A stretch of 64,000 nt of DNA from Marasmius tenuissimus (taxonomy: Eukaryota; Basidiomycota; Agaricomycetes; Agaricales; Marasmiaceae), in the NCBI GenBank assembly GCA_029532415.1, contig JAQOTA010000052.1, forward strand, positions 2,356,001 to 2,420,000, read 5' to 3'. The position numbers and the translations under genes are program-made. Positions 12,892 through 24,023 of the stretch are shown piece after piece. Below the pieces are notes generated by a model, which was not told the DNA's origin, searched no databases, and was given only the letters and a program-made list of their open reading frames with translations. Position 1 is the stretch's first letter. Every line of letters begins with the position of its first letter.

Positions 12892-14241
12892 TTATCGTTT
12901 CTTCAGAGCGGCGAATCGCTTCGCTAGAGCGTCCAGATCGTCCTCATATGACGGAGGCGGGCCAGGCGTAGGCGGCTTCGCCCCTGGCTTGGACTTATTC
13001 TTATCATCGTCGTCCTCGGTTGGGGGGATATCCGGCAGCTTCGGAGTCGATGGCTTGGTTTCCGGAAGCTTGATATCCCCTTCATCCTCCCCAGCCTTGT
13101 CTGGAGACTCCTATGTGGAGAGACATTTAATTGCTCGGAAAAGTATTTCACGCCACAAACAACACACGCACCTTCACATCACCGTCCCCGCTTCCTCCTG
13201 ACTCCGTCTGACTGTTCGAGGTGGAGGGAGTCGATGGATTGTAGCTGATTCCATAAGCCTTGGAAATTTCAGTCATGTAGGCATCTACAAGCTCCGAAGA
13301 GGGTGTGAGGACTTCTAGTTTCCGAGCTACCTAGGTCCCAGATCAGCAAGGGGTCAAATAAGGAACACCATGAAGCTTCGAGCTCACGCGTTCACTGACA
13401 CCCTCCTTGTTATCCATCACTTTCAAGGAGAATTCTCGACCATATTTGTGCATAAGGATGTCACGCAGTACGTGAAGTTCTAGTGATAGATGCATCAGAG
13501 AGAAGGAAAGAGAAGGTATGTAAGTCCAAGGTCGGAAATTTCCACATTTGTTGTGCCGGCGAGAACGGGAAGGATGAGGGGAAAGTCGAAAAAGGTAGGC
13601 TCAGTGTACAGAATACGTACGTACCTTTAAGTTCTGTCCGTGGGGCAGCAAAGATAATCCTGTTGAGCGGCGTGAGTTACGTTTTGAAAGCTCTTGGAAA
13701 GAGAACCTTACGAGCAAACACCCTCTGCAACACCTGGATCAGGTTCTCGGGCGCTGATTTCTGGGCCTTTAATTTAGACCGGCCAAGCTCCGTCTGCACA
13801 GACTCACTTCTGGTCCAAGACGCCAAATCGAGCCAGCAACAGTTCGCAGTAGAGTTCGAGGAGTTCCAGAAGTTCGACATGGATGTCTTCATTGATTACT
13901 GGAGGTGGAGATCCGTGATATATCAGTCAATATTCATGTCTGTAGCGTGAAACCTGGACGTACTGCCCTCCACCTTGATCTTTGCTGTTTCGATCTTTCC
14001 TCTCTCGACCAAAGAAGCGATGTCCCGCCTGGCTGCCTTCGCTTGGGCTTCCTTCTTCTGTTGAAGGGTCCGCAAACGTTGCACTGAGAGCCTGAAAAGA
14101 ATTAACGGTTGGTTTTGTTGAACTTGATTGATCATTATCTATACTAGATACCGAAGCTGAACCTGCAAAGGCATTAGATACACTAAGTTACGAGACGCAT
14201 GAGAGAAGTACCTTCGCCTTTGCGGAATTCCAGGGAGGCAT
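12892..14241 (-). CDS. IST1: IST1-like ESCRT-III regulator (Vps4/MVB pathway)
   Basis: IST1 family proteins bind ESCRT-III and regulate the Vps4 ATPase in multivesicular-body sorting at endosomes. Nine exons chain exactly (807 nt, 268 aa): 14212-14241, 14152-14162 (11 nt), 13964-14091, 13808-13898, 13712-13753, 13625-13659, 13388-13479, 13172-13330, 12892-13110. Family hallmarks are MPPWNSAKAK at the start, LRLSVQRLRTLQQKKEAQA, RRDIASLVERGK, NEDIHVELLELLELYCELL and AREPDPGVAEGVCS. After the Ist1 domain comes a Pro/Asp-rich linker, and the protein ends in a MIM-like helix (DDLDALAKRFAALKKR) that would bind the Vps4 MIT domain. The 11-nt second exon is required to join exon 1 to the first helix in frame. 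Confidence 0.93.
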
Positions 14242-16267
14242 TGCGAATACAGAAGAGTTGCTGTAAACTGCGGTCACCGGTGTGATGTGATGAGGTCGTT
14301 GTCGCTGGAGCGCTGAGCGCTGGCCAATGCTACAGAATCAGTACTAGCCGGCCCGGATATCCGATAAACAATCCCACGCAAGCGACGCGACGCTACACTT
14401 CAAGGTTGACTTCAACATCGACCTCGATAGTTCGTCATTTTCTCTTTGCGTCTCTCTTCCTCCGTCTGTCTGCCTCCATCTATGCGCAGCTGATTTCTGA
14501 CGCTTCCTGCCTTGATATAACGTCGATTGCCCCTCAGTTGTCATCGCAACTGGCTTTGGTACCGGTTGGTGGCACTGGGGACCATGTAACATACGGAATC
14601 AGGCGGGGCCCCGAAACTTCTGATCTGCACGGGGAATTGAAACGTGGATATTCAAGATGGTCAATCATCAGAATCTATCCTGACGATGCGCTACGCAATT
14701 TCAACCCCGTACGATATCTGATTGCTGACAACAATACACAGAAACTGCTTCGGGCCTCAGGAACGGCGTTTATAGCCCTCCCAGGACTATACTTGGTGTC
14801 CCTATATTTGAAAGGAACGATTCTATCTATAAGTAGCCGAAGGCTTTGTCCACGTCCCCGAAAACTGGCTGACAAGCTAGAATGTTTACCGAAGGGTGGA
14901 GCTCGTCAATCGTTCCGCATCTCATCCAATCATTCATCAAGTAAGCGACGTACTGGTGGAAAATCTTCTAGTCAGTATTCAATGGTCATTGATATGTTGA
15001 CGGCCTTTCATTAGGAGATACCGCATTTGAGGCGAACGGTTGTTTCCGACCGCACAAACTACAATAAGCACCATTACCTACTCGTCTTGCAAGATGTTCT
15101 GATTCGAATCCAGTATTTCTGGCCTTTCTGCAGGTATCAGCTCTCGGGGAAACCTCGAATCACAAGTGAGATTCCAATATGTTCCAAGACTCCAACTCCT
15201 GGTGGAAGAGCTGTCAACCCCGATTTCTACGCGTCAACAGGTACCTCAGGTCGCCCCGGTCCAGTCGACTGTCTCTGCGATCGACGGTGATATTGAGGGT
15301 CTACCTGCGACCTTTCAATACCAGATTAGGAACATGTTCAACAAAATGACCCCCCGCTTCATTCCACGGGTCAATTGATCTATTGACAGTTGGTTACAGG
15401 CTTCCCAGTCCCGGAGTCCCTCCGGACCCGTCATACATTCCTGATCCACCAAGTTAGTCACTCTGCCAACGTCCGCCATCTGGTCCATTCCTATAACGAC
15501 AGTGGCTTCCGGCCGCTCCCTCCTGGCGTCTATCCCGAGAATAGATTGAATCCCAGGCGCTTATAGAGCTAAATGGACCGCAGCAATATGGATTGGCAGG
15601 GTCACTGTCAGGGTGATTCACGATGACCCCGTATAGGGAGCATGGTACCTTGTCAGAGATCTACTCAGGCATCTTCATTCTCTCGTCCTGAAGTCTGGGT
15701 CCTTTTTTGTGCCTCGTACGTACGGGTTTGTGGTTGGTTCCACCAGATACATGCGTAGAATTGGCTGTCCATTCCCAGGCTCTGCAGCGCTAACCATTCA
15801 TTCAAATTCCATACATATGAATACAAGGCTGCGTTTGATGTCGGTCGTGATGATCAGCCAAGGAGTCACCGAAAAGAGCAAGGAAGGACTGATTGCACGG
15901 ACAGCCCCGTGAAAATGACGCGCTTCTCCGGCCTGTGCATACCGCTTGACCCACAATCCGGGGCAAGATCTCCCCAGCAAAGGTCGCTCTATGAGTCCTT
16001 TTGACGGTTTTTCTTCGCAGAGTAGACATTCTACGTAGGGCAGGACGCCACTATGTATAGAAATATTAATTTCTGTTCCATTGAGAATGACGGTTGTAGC
16101 TATGAGGATGCTGTAAAGCGCTCCCAAGTAGCTTTGGCACTCGGAGCAGATTTGATTACGACGTGTGCCGTTGATGGATTTCTGGATCTGACTGTGACTG
16201 TTTATTCTGCTTCTCTTCCTCGTACTTCTTCCTTCTCCCTCTTCATCTCTCTCTTACCGTTTCTCAG
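14242..16267. other. Region between IST1 and RasGEF; fragments only
   Basis: The divergent gap between IST1 and the RasGEF. A 200-codon frame at 14406-15014 (plus) has no ATG at its start; it and a later frame near 15166-15378 could be exons of a small unknown plus-strand gene, but the joins are ambiguous and no family is recognisable. A Pro-rich stretch near 15400-15460 is similar in style. The last few hundred bases before 16268 are CT-rich (TTCTCTTCCTCGTACTTC), as is common just upstream of fungal start sites. Confidence 0.35.
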
Positions 16268-18673
16268 ATGCGCCAGGCGTTACATCTGGATATAAACTCA
16301 TCACCGTATTCGGCATCAGCCTTCCAGTATTCACATTCACCAGAATCAGGCTCTCCCTCCTCATCATCGCGACCCAGCACGGATACCAGCCCCACCAGCA
16401 GCTATTCCGACATCATCTATTCCGTACTATGCATGCATGACTTCCACTCGGATGACCCCATTCATCTCCCCTTCCGACGGAATGAAATTCTCGACATTCT
16501 CAGGATGGAGCCGACGGGCTGGTGGGCGGCAATGAGAAGGGGGTCGGACTCTGAGATCGTTGGATGGATACCAGCAGCATTTGTAAAGCCACTCTCAGAA
16601 GAAATGACTGACCTTCTCATGAACGTCCGTGCTGAGCTTCGTATCTACGAGTACGAAGCTGAGCAGCTGTACAATACGGCCCCGACCTCTCGAATACCTC
16701 TCTACGGTCCTGAGGCAGCAACTCAGACAACTTACAAGGATCGCAAGCAGGGGTACCAAGGGGGATATGACACAGATCCTCAGACACAGCGAGGAACTTG
16801 GTCTCCGCGGCGCCGAGCACCCTCACCTTCACTGCCCACACCGTTGCCCACACCTCCACCACGATTGTTACCGAAGAGAAATTCTTCGTATCAGCTCAAC
16901 AAGCCTACTCCTCCGACTCCGAGAGAGGCCGAGATACCCATAGCAGCGATTGTCGACCCTGACTCATTTCGGAGGCCACCTCCGCGGCTCCTTCCTCTGC
17001 AAGAGTCTCAGTATACCTCGGATTCTTCCAAGTCTCCTGACTCTGCCTCGAAAAGGTCCGATGGGAAGATTAAACAGCTCACGGGAAGCGACGAGGCTCT
17101 TGTCCACTACAACAGCGTACTCATGCAGGCCAACATGCCCCGGTACCTCAAGCCAAGGTACATCAACGAACTGGACACGGATGTTGACGGAAAGGTGCTG
17201 AAGGGTTCACGGAGAGCCTTGGTGGAGAAGTTGATCTGGGAACCTCCCATCAGGGACACAGTTCGTAAGTGTCGCCGTAGCTTTTCATCGACTGTCCCCA
17301 AACGTTAACCTTTCTGTTCTACAAGGGGCCGCACAAGATACAGCCTACCGAAGAACGTTCCTAACAACTTTCCGGACGTTTATGTCTGCCAGTGACCTAT
17401 TCAAAATGCTTGTCGACCACTTCAGTACAGAGCGTCCCCAAGACTTGAATGAGGAGGAGTCGGCGGAATGGAGTAGCAAGTACCGAAACACCATCCAACG
17501 AACAATCCTTAACGTCTTTTTGATGTGGCTAGAGGAACACAGGCTACTGGAAGAAGAACCCCACATTGCGACACCCTTAACCCAGTTTCTCAAAACTATT
17601 AAACAACCCCATCCGCTGGCTTCACAAAGTGAAAGCATCGTTGAAGCTATAAAGCGGCTTGTGAGCATTCGTCTTCCGCGTCGTTCATGTCCAGCGTTAC
17701 TGACCACCGTTCGATAGACTTTCACGACACCCTCCAATCACTCCCTGCCTTTCTTCAAGTCCAGCAAGAAAAACCAGAAAGATCCAAAGGGCGAACTACT
17801 CCGTCTGGATCCCGCAGACGTTGCCGAACAGCTCTGTTTACTAGAGTTCAAACTCTACAGACAGATCACACCGCAGGAGTGCATTCGCTATGCGAAGACC
17901 CAAAGCGGCAAACCTGTCGAACATCTAAGTGCATTCTGCTCGACGCACGATAAGATAGCGGCTTGGGTCACAAATAGCGTGTTGGACAATAGCTTTCTAG
18001 CAAGACGTGCGGATACGGTAGACTTTTGGATCAAGGTCGCAGAGGTGAGTCATTATTCCTCCTATCCAAAAAAAGGGGGGAGCGCTCGTATCTCCTGGTC
18101 CCTGGCCTTGTTCTATGTTTGCTCAACTACATTCTTTCCTTGTTCTAGAAATGTCGCGCTCTCAATAATATTGCCTCCATGAGTGCTATCATTAACGCAC
18201 TTTCGAGCACAGTCGTTATGCGACTCCACCTCACCTGGGCCCATGTCGGAAGGAAACATACGTTGGAGAGTCTCCTCAAGTACAATGAACCGACAGGCGG
18301 GTTCGCTGGTTACCGTAATCTACAGCAAACCGCCGACGGATCTTGCGTTCCTTTCGTGGGGATGTACTTGACCGACATCCTCCATATCAAGGATCAATAC
18401 GCGGACGACAAAGATCCCGACGACCCGAGCCAGCGGAAACTCTCATTTACTCAGCGACAGCGGTGGTATGAAGTCACCAGAACTATGCTGCGGTCGCAGA
18501 GCAAACCATACAATTTCAATGAGAACCGGGCGACAATGGAGTTTATCACTCGGGCGACAGCTACTTTCCCAAAGGACTGGCAGGCAAAGTTCTGGGCCAA
18601 GAGCCAGGTCGTACAGCACTCCGAAATCGCCAATGCGGATATAAGGAGGGGTTTGGAGGCCGCTGGATTCTAG
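16268..18673 (+). CDS. SH3 domain Ras guanine nucleotide exchange factor (Cdc25-like)
   Basis: RasGEFs activate Ras-family GTPases by promoting GDP release at membranes. Four exons chain to 727 aa: 16268-17264, 17326-17660, 17718-18044, 18149-18673. Residues about 50-110 form an SH3 domain (VLCMHDFHSDD, then GWIPAAFVKP). A long Ser/Pro-rich linker follows. The REM/RasGEF-N module starts at GSRRALVEKLIWEPPI and continues with AYRRTFLTTFRTF. The catalytic CDC25 homology domain includes LRLDPADVAEQLCLLEFKLY, FCSTHDKIAAWVTNSVL, KCRALNNIASMSAIINAL and CVPFVGMYLTDI. The domain order matches yeast Cdc25, but paralogues exist in basidiomycetes, so I leave the symbol empty. It is convergent with the Rab5 gene. 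Confidence 0.92.
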
Positions 18674-19269
18674 GACTTGGGGACATTGGTCCAGGGTTTT
18701 GTTTCCGTTCGTTCGTTCTGTCTATCTGTTTGATGTTATCTTTCTCGCTTCGTCTATTGCTTTCGCTCTTTATTCCCCGTTTCTCCGCCTACTTTTTCGA
18801 TCTCTATTTCGGAGGACAATTCTATTTTTAACGAGGCACTTAATGACCATCTACCTATCTGCTGTATTTCTTCTGGGGATCTCTACATACATACCTCTGC
18901 ATACGCTCACTCATCTACTTCAAGCGCATTCTGTATTTCCTAAATGTACCCGTTCCTTTAGTCTAGTTGGTCTGTCAAATTGAAACTCATTTGAACACCC
19001 CTCTGTCACTGCGCAACCTTTGATGAAGGCAATACACGGTGGCACCACTTTTGTAGTCCTGAACTGTGATGCTGGTGACACCGTCTCAACAGATCTTCCG
19101 GGTGCCACGTCGTACCTGATGCGAGTAGGTGAAGAACATATCCAAAGTCCAATGGATTATACTACATGTAATGGGCGTGAAGACGAAGTAGACCAAATGT
19201 ATGGTAGATACATGAAACAGGAAACCGTAGCGTATGTGTAAAAAGGTGTAGTGATGTCGGGTGTCCAAA
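18674..19269. other. Convergent 3' intergenic, RasGEF / Rab5
   Basis: Shared downstream region of two convergent genes. The first 200 bases are strongly T/C-rich on the plus strand, in keeping with a 3' UTR. No further gene is seen. Confidence 0.5.
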
Positions 19270-20338
19270 TCAACAGTTGCAGGCATCGCCTTGGCCTTGC
19301 GTTGAGGTGTTCTTGTTCAGGTCGACACCGCCTGACCTCGCAGGAACGCCTCGTGCAGCGCCTGCCCTTGGCGGCGGTGCACTCAAAGGTAGCTTCTTCG
19401 CTAGAGGTGCGGGGAAATATGTAGATGAGCAACCTCTCCGACATGGCATAGGACGTGAGACGGACCTATAGCATGGAATATATCGTTCACCCCTTCACCC
19501 GTCTTGGCACTCGTCTCTCCCCACATAAGGCCCTCCTCCTCTGCGTACTTCTTGGCCTCCTCTTCTGTGACCTGTCTTCTGGCAGCCAAATCGGATTTGT
19601 TGCCGCAGAGAGCGATAACTATAGATGGATCGGCTTGTCGTTGCAGTTCACGGATCCAGTTTCGTGCCTTCTCGAGCGAAGCTGATTGAGTTATGTCGTA
19701 TACGACCACGGCACAGTTGGCGTTCCGGTAGTACATTGGAGCCTACGTAAAAGAGCGGGATAGTCGCGATAAGGAAAGCTTTCAAGTGCAGAATATGATC
19801 AGAACATACTAGCGACTAGAAACCGGTGGAAGTCGTCAGTTGATATGACCGTAAAAGGATTGCGAGTAACTTCACCTTATACCGTTCTTGACCTGCTGTA
19901 TCCCTATAAATTACTCGCATAAGCCCTAGGTTTTCGGGTATCAGCCCAGTTATAAACGTACCATATCTCAAATTTGACGGTGGTGTTATCTTCTAATGTA
20001 ACTGTTTGAGTCAGAAAGGCAGCTGTTGAAGGCGACTCGTTAAGCTCTCATATGCCCTGATAGAGATAGTGAAACACCGACCGCCAATTGTACTCTCCCG
20101 GTAGTCGTCAAATTGATCCTTCACAAACCGAAGAACAAGACTATGAAAGGCGAACAGAACCCATTACGAATGAGAAATGGTTCGACTTGAAGGCTTGAAT
20201 GTCTTGCCCACCTGGATTTGCCCACAGCGGATTCTCCTACGAAGAAAAATAGAAAATGAGCTAAATTAATTGGCCAAAGAGAAGGATATACTTGCCCAAA
20301 AGAACAAGCTTGAACTGAAATTGCTTTGACTGGGACAT
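19270..20338 (-). CDS. VPS21: Rab5-type small GTPase (Ypt5/Vps21)
   Basis: Early-endosome Rab GTPase controlling vesicle tethering and fusion. Eight exons chain exactly (630 nt, 209 aa): 20296-20338, 20212-20236, 20082-20140, 19962-20022, 19876-19903, 19810-19815 (6 nt), 19466-19742, 19270-19400. All G boxes are present: GESAVGKS (P-loop), ESTIGAAF (switch I, Rab5 type), [18 protein letters not shown] (switch II), GNKSDL and ETSAK. The C-terminus CNC is a double-geranylgeranylation signal. Intron 1 (20237-20295) has a GC donor (GG|GCAAGT). The 6-nt exon encodes Ser-Leu of the invariant switch II segment, so it must be spliced in. The gene is divergent from the Mei2-like gene, with about 390 bp between the starts. 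Confidence 0.95.
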
Positions 20339-20731
20339 TGTGGTGGTCGTCAGAGGAGGAGACGTTACAGATGTCGTCAGCCAAATTAGCAAGTGGGGTC
20401 CCTGTGCCAAGCTCGGCAACTCCCGGATCTCATTTTCTCTATCAACTGCTTCCTTATGGCTTTGCTTCCGAACCACCATCTCTCATCCATCCTTTTTTTT
20501 CTTGCTGAAAAAAGTCCTCGTTTGAGTTGAGCTCGTCCAATTCAGGTCGCAAATCGATATCTTCAGCTCTTTTTCTATATTCTTGTCCCTCACGCGATAT
20601 CATCCGCTGCCAACGCACTTCCGGAAAAATTTTCCTTGTCAACCACGAATTGTTGACTTGGGATCCGATACCGACACGTCACTGAGTCTCGTGCAAGTTT
20701 CTGCATTTACTGGAAGGAACGAAAGAACACA

Positions 20732-23617
20732 ATGAATCGTCATCATCCGTACGGTGGTGGAGGCTACGACAATCATAGAGGTGGTTCGTCTTCTGGACCA
20801 GGCCCTGACAGACACCATAGAGGTGGCGGTGGTGGTCATCGTGGGAGAGGAGGCTTCGGTCGAGGTCGTGGAGGAGGAGGAGGCGGTGGTGGTGGCGGCT
20901 ACAACACGGGGGGTGCCTACGACGGGAACATGAGCTACGGTGCCTATGATCAAGGGCCGCAAGACGACATGAATGGCTACTCTAACTATGATTCCACCAA
21001 CGCTTACTATCAAAATTACGGTGCCGGTTCGCCTTCACAATATGGTTACAACAGCCAGGGCTACGGAAAACCTGAAGGTGCGCTTGAATATCTGAGATTT
21101 TGTGCCAGCCATACCGTGCAGGCTCTTCTTTCTTTCCCCAATAACGCTACGGACCACGACCGGTAGTTTTCCATGAGGATCATGGCTTTCAGATGCACAG
21201 CCGCAGTTCTTCCGCTGAGCTTTTCCCCGTGAGCCAGACCGAGAGCAATGTGTCCAGGAGGTCAGGCCTCGTGCTGGTGCCGCTGCCGTTGAGGTGGAAG
21301 TGAGATGATAGTTCGGTCAGGTATCATCGATCTTGAGGTTGCGCCCCAGCGCTAAGCCTAAGGATGGGATGAGAGCGCCGGATCTACGGGGATATGATAC
21401 GTTCTTTACTTTGATCTCTTTCTGTGCTATTTTGATCGCCCTTCTCACTTGTTGTCGTTCTGTTTAGACGGTGGTTATGAAGAGGATGGTCTGGGACGTA
21501 TGCGCCGGCCTGGTCGTAAGGATCGAGATGACAAAGTCCATGACTCCATTATCGAGCAGCGCATTCAGCGGGAGCGCCCATGTAGGACTCTCTTCATTCG
21601 TAACATCAAGGCAAGTCAAGCCCTTCGAACGGAGATATACTTCTCGGCGTCAGAGTGCTGGCTTCTATGATCAATATACTAATGCAAGGCTTTCATAGTA
21701 TGAGACCAATAGCGCTGAAGTGCGGCGTCAATTTGAGGAGCATGGGGATATCAAAACATTCTTCGACCTCATATCAACACGAGGCATGGTTTTTGTCACC
21801 TACGTGAGTGTCCATGAATTCCGAGAAGCATTCCTAGTGGTGATACAGATCTATCCATCATTCAGTTTGACTTGCGCGCGGCAGAGCGCGCTCGGGAACG
21901 TCTGCAAGGGACCGAACTAAGTGGTCGCCCCGTGAGTACTCAGACTTTCGTTGACGACTCATCTCGCTGAGTTTTTCCACCGCATAGATCGACGTACATT
22001 ACTCGTTACCTCGCGATGACAAAGGAGACGACAAAAACAACGTAGGATCGCGCCCCCCTATCGTCTCTAATATCTCACTCATCTTGTTCCATAGCAACTG
22101 CAAGGTTGTATACAGGTCACCCTCCGAAACTCTCCCTCCGGGTCAATGATCGACGACAACGAAGTCCGTCGAAGATTCCAACAATGTGGTGACGTGAAGT
22201 CCATCCAACCAGTTGGAGATCGTGTCGAGTATGCCTATCTCTTGTGGTATACAACATCTGGGAGCTGACAACTCGATGTATCTTCTTTTCTAGTTCGCGC
22301 TATGTCGAATACTACGATACACGAGTGAGCCCTTTCTCGCTCTATCTCGTCCCGCTGTCAGTCTAACCAAGTACTTTCAGGCATGCGATGAAGCGTTCGA
22401 CCGTTTACGGCACCAGAGCCTCCAGGACGGTATGATGGATGTGTCCTATGCATGGGATCCCAACGACGGAGGCGCTCAGGGCTCACATCGGTAAGTGGGC
22501 GAGCTTTGTTGACAACATAGGGCTAACTGATGTCGTTTAGCCCTCAAAATAATTGGGGTGGTGGTGGCCGCGGAGGGAACCGTGGTCGTGGAGGTGGCCG
22601 TGGCGGACGTGGAGGTGGGGGCGGAGGCGGAGGCGGAGGCGGAGGCGGACGCAATGGATATGATGACGACCACGATCGACGCGATAACTTTGGACGTGAC
22701 CGTGGTGGTCGAGGTGGCCGTGGCGGCGGTGGTGGAGGCGGTGGAGGCGGACGATATGACGATGACTGGAGTGGCCGACGAGACGGCGGGTCGAACGACC
22801 GCTACGACGGGCCTCGATTTGGACCCAACGCAACAAACACCTATGGAGGTGCTCCTCCCCCTCCTCCTCCTCCAATGTACAACCAGTCTCCGCCATCGGC
22901 AGCACAACCTCAGGTATATCTTTTGTAGGGAGTATGATTCACACATCTGACCGAACACTTTCAGGTTTCTGATGACAGGCTGGAACAAGCCAAGAAAGTA
23001 CAGCAGGTAAGCCTTCGTTTCCGTAACGGCAGTGCCCCGAATTCACAATACCCTTTGCAGCTACTGGCCGCCTTGAAACAACCTGGACCCAGTGGACCAC
23101 CAGCACCTGCCCCCGGCTCGGGCCCCATGCCACCGATGCCTGGAATGCCTCCCACGATGTCGCAACCGCCCGGTGTTCCTCCTGCTAACCCATATTATCC
23201 TCCTCCACCCGGAGCATTACAGCAGCCTCCATTCCCAGGTCAAGTCCCTCCAAATCTATATGGTGGAATTCCTCCACCAGTTGCGCCGCCAGCGCAGTCG
23301 TCAACACCACAACCTGGTCCCCCCGTTCCACCGGCCGTATCTCCTCCACCAGCTGCGGCGTTGAGCGGACTTCCTCCCAATGTGCTTGCGCTTTTGCAAT
23401 CTGCACAACAGGCACAACAGCAGGCCGGCGCGGTACCACCTGCTGGCATGCCTCCTTACCCCATGCCTCCGCCCATGATGGGAACGCCGCCGCCCAGTAC
23501 GGCCGGAAATGGCCAACCTTCGTACCAGCAACTTATGTCCATGATGGTAAGCAAACTTCAATCTTCCCCTTCTTGGCTCTTTGACTGATCATCCCAAAGC
23601 AGGGCAAACGTCCCTAA
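20732..23617 (+). CDS. Mei2-like tandem RRM protein with RGG and Pro-rich regions
   Basis: Probable RNA-binding protein. Twelve exons chain exactly (1905 nt, 634 aa): 20732-21077, 21468-21610, 21699-21803, 21866-21931, 21988-22041, 22095-22228, 22295-22324, 22381-22490, 22541-22913, 22964-23006, 23061-23546, 23603-23617. The N-terminus (1-115) is Gly/Arg/Tyr-rich. RRM1 starts CRTLFIRNIKYETN and carries GMVFVTYFDLRAAERA; RRM2 has QVTLRNSPSGSM and RYVEYYDTRACDEAFDRL. Both resemble RRM1 and RRM2 of Mei2-like proteins. An RGG-box region and a Pro-rich C-terminus with LLQSAQQAQQ follow. The Mei2 C-terminal RRM3 is not seen. Intron 1 is 390 nt, far longer than the rest. Intron 2 has a consensus GC donor (AAG|GCAAGT). 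A role in mRNA fate is inference. Confidence 0.88.
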
Positions 23618-24023
23618 AGCAGGGGGTCCTATGTTGGGAAAAGGTTTTCTGGGAAGTCTAGTTGAAGCCGTTTGGGCCGCAAGAATCTGATATACGTATA
23701 ATGCTTGATCCGTCTGAACAGAACAATGGTTTTACCTTTCCCCCCTCATTTCACTGCTCGTTACTGGAGATAATCAATTTGCTTTCTCTTTTTCAATCTC
23801 TCTCTTTCACGTTTTCGTATCCTTATTGCTTTTATTTTTAGTTCTCGTACGACACTCTGTAAACTATACCGTAGTCACCGCGTGTGGTCCGTATGGATGA
23901 ACGACGTTCGGGGCTACGCTGGCGTTGCATTCCTCATCTCTGTTCTAATCGAGCCGGGCCACAGAGATCAAGACATCAACAGCGTTACTTTAGATACTAC
24001 TACAGTTCTACTACGTTATGACT
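23618..24023. other. Convergent 3' intergenic, Mei2-like / PGDH
   Basis: Common downstream region of two convergent genes, with T/C-rich tracts near 23740-23840. No additional gene is seen. Confidence 0.5.

Noticed and set aside
14406..15014. 202-codon plus-strand ORF as an intact gene
   Set aside because: It starts with TTG rather than ATG and contains an intron-like segment (GTACGA...ACAG); no family is recognisable.
22476..22988. Long antisense frames opposite the RGG region of the Mei2-like gene
   Set aside because: Low-complexity GGN repeats leave the other frames open; they are shadows of the real coding strand.
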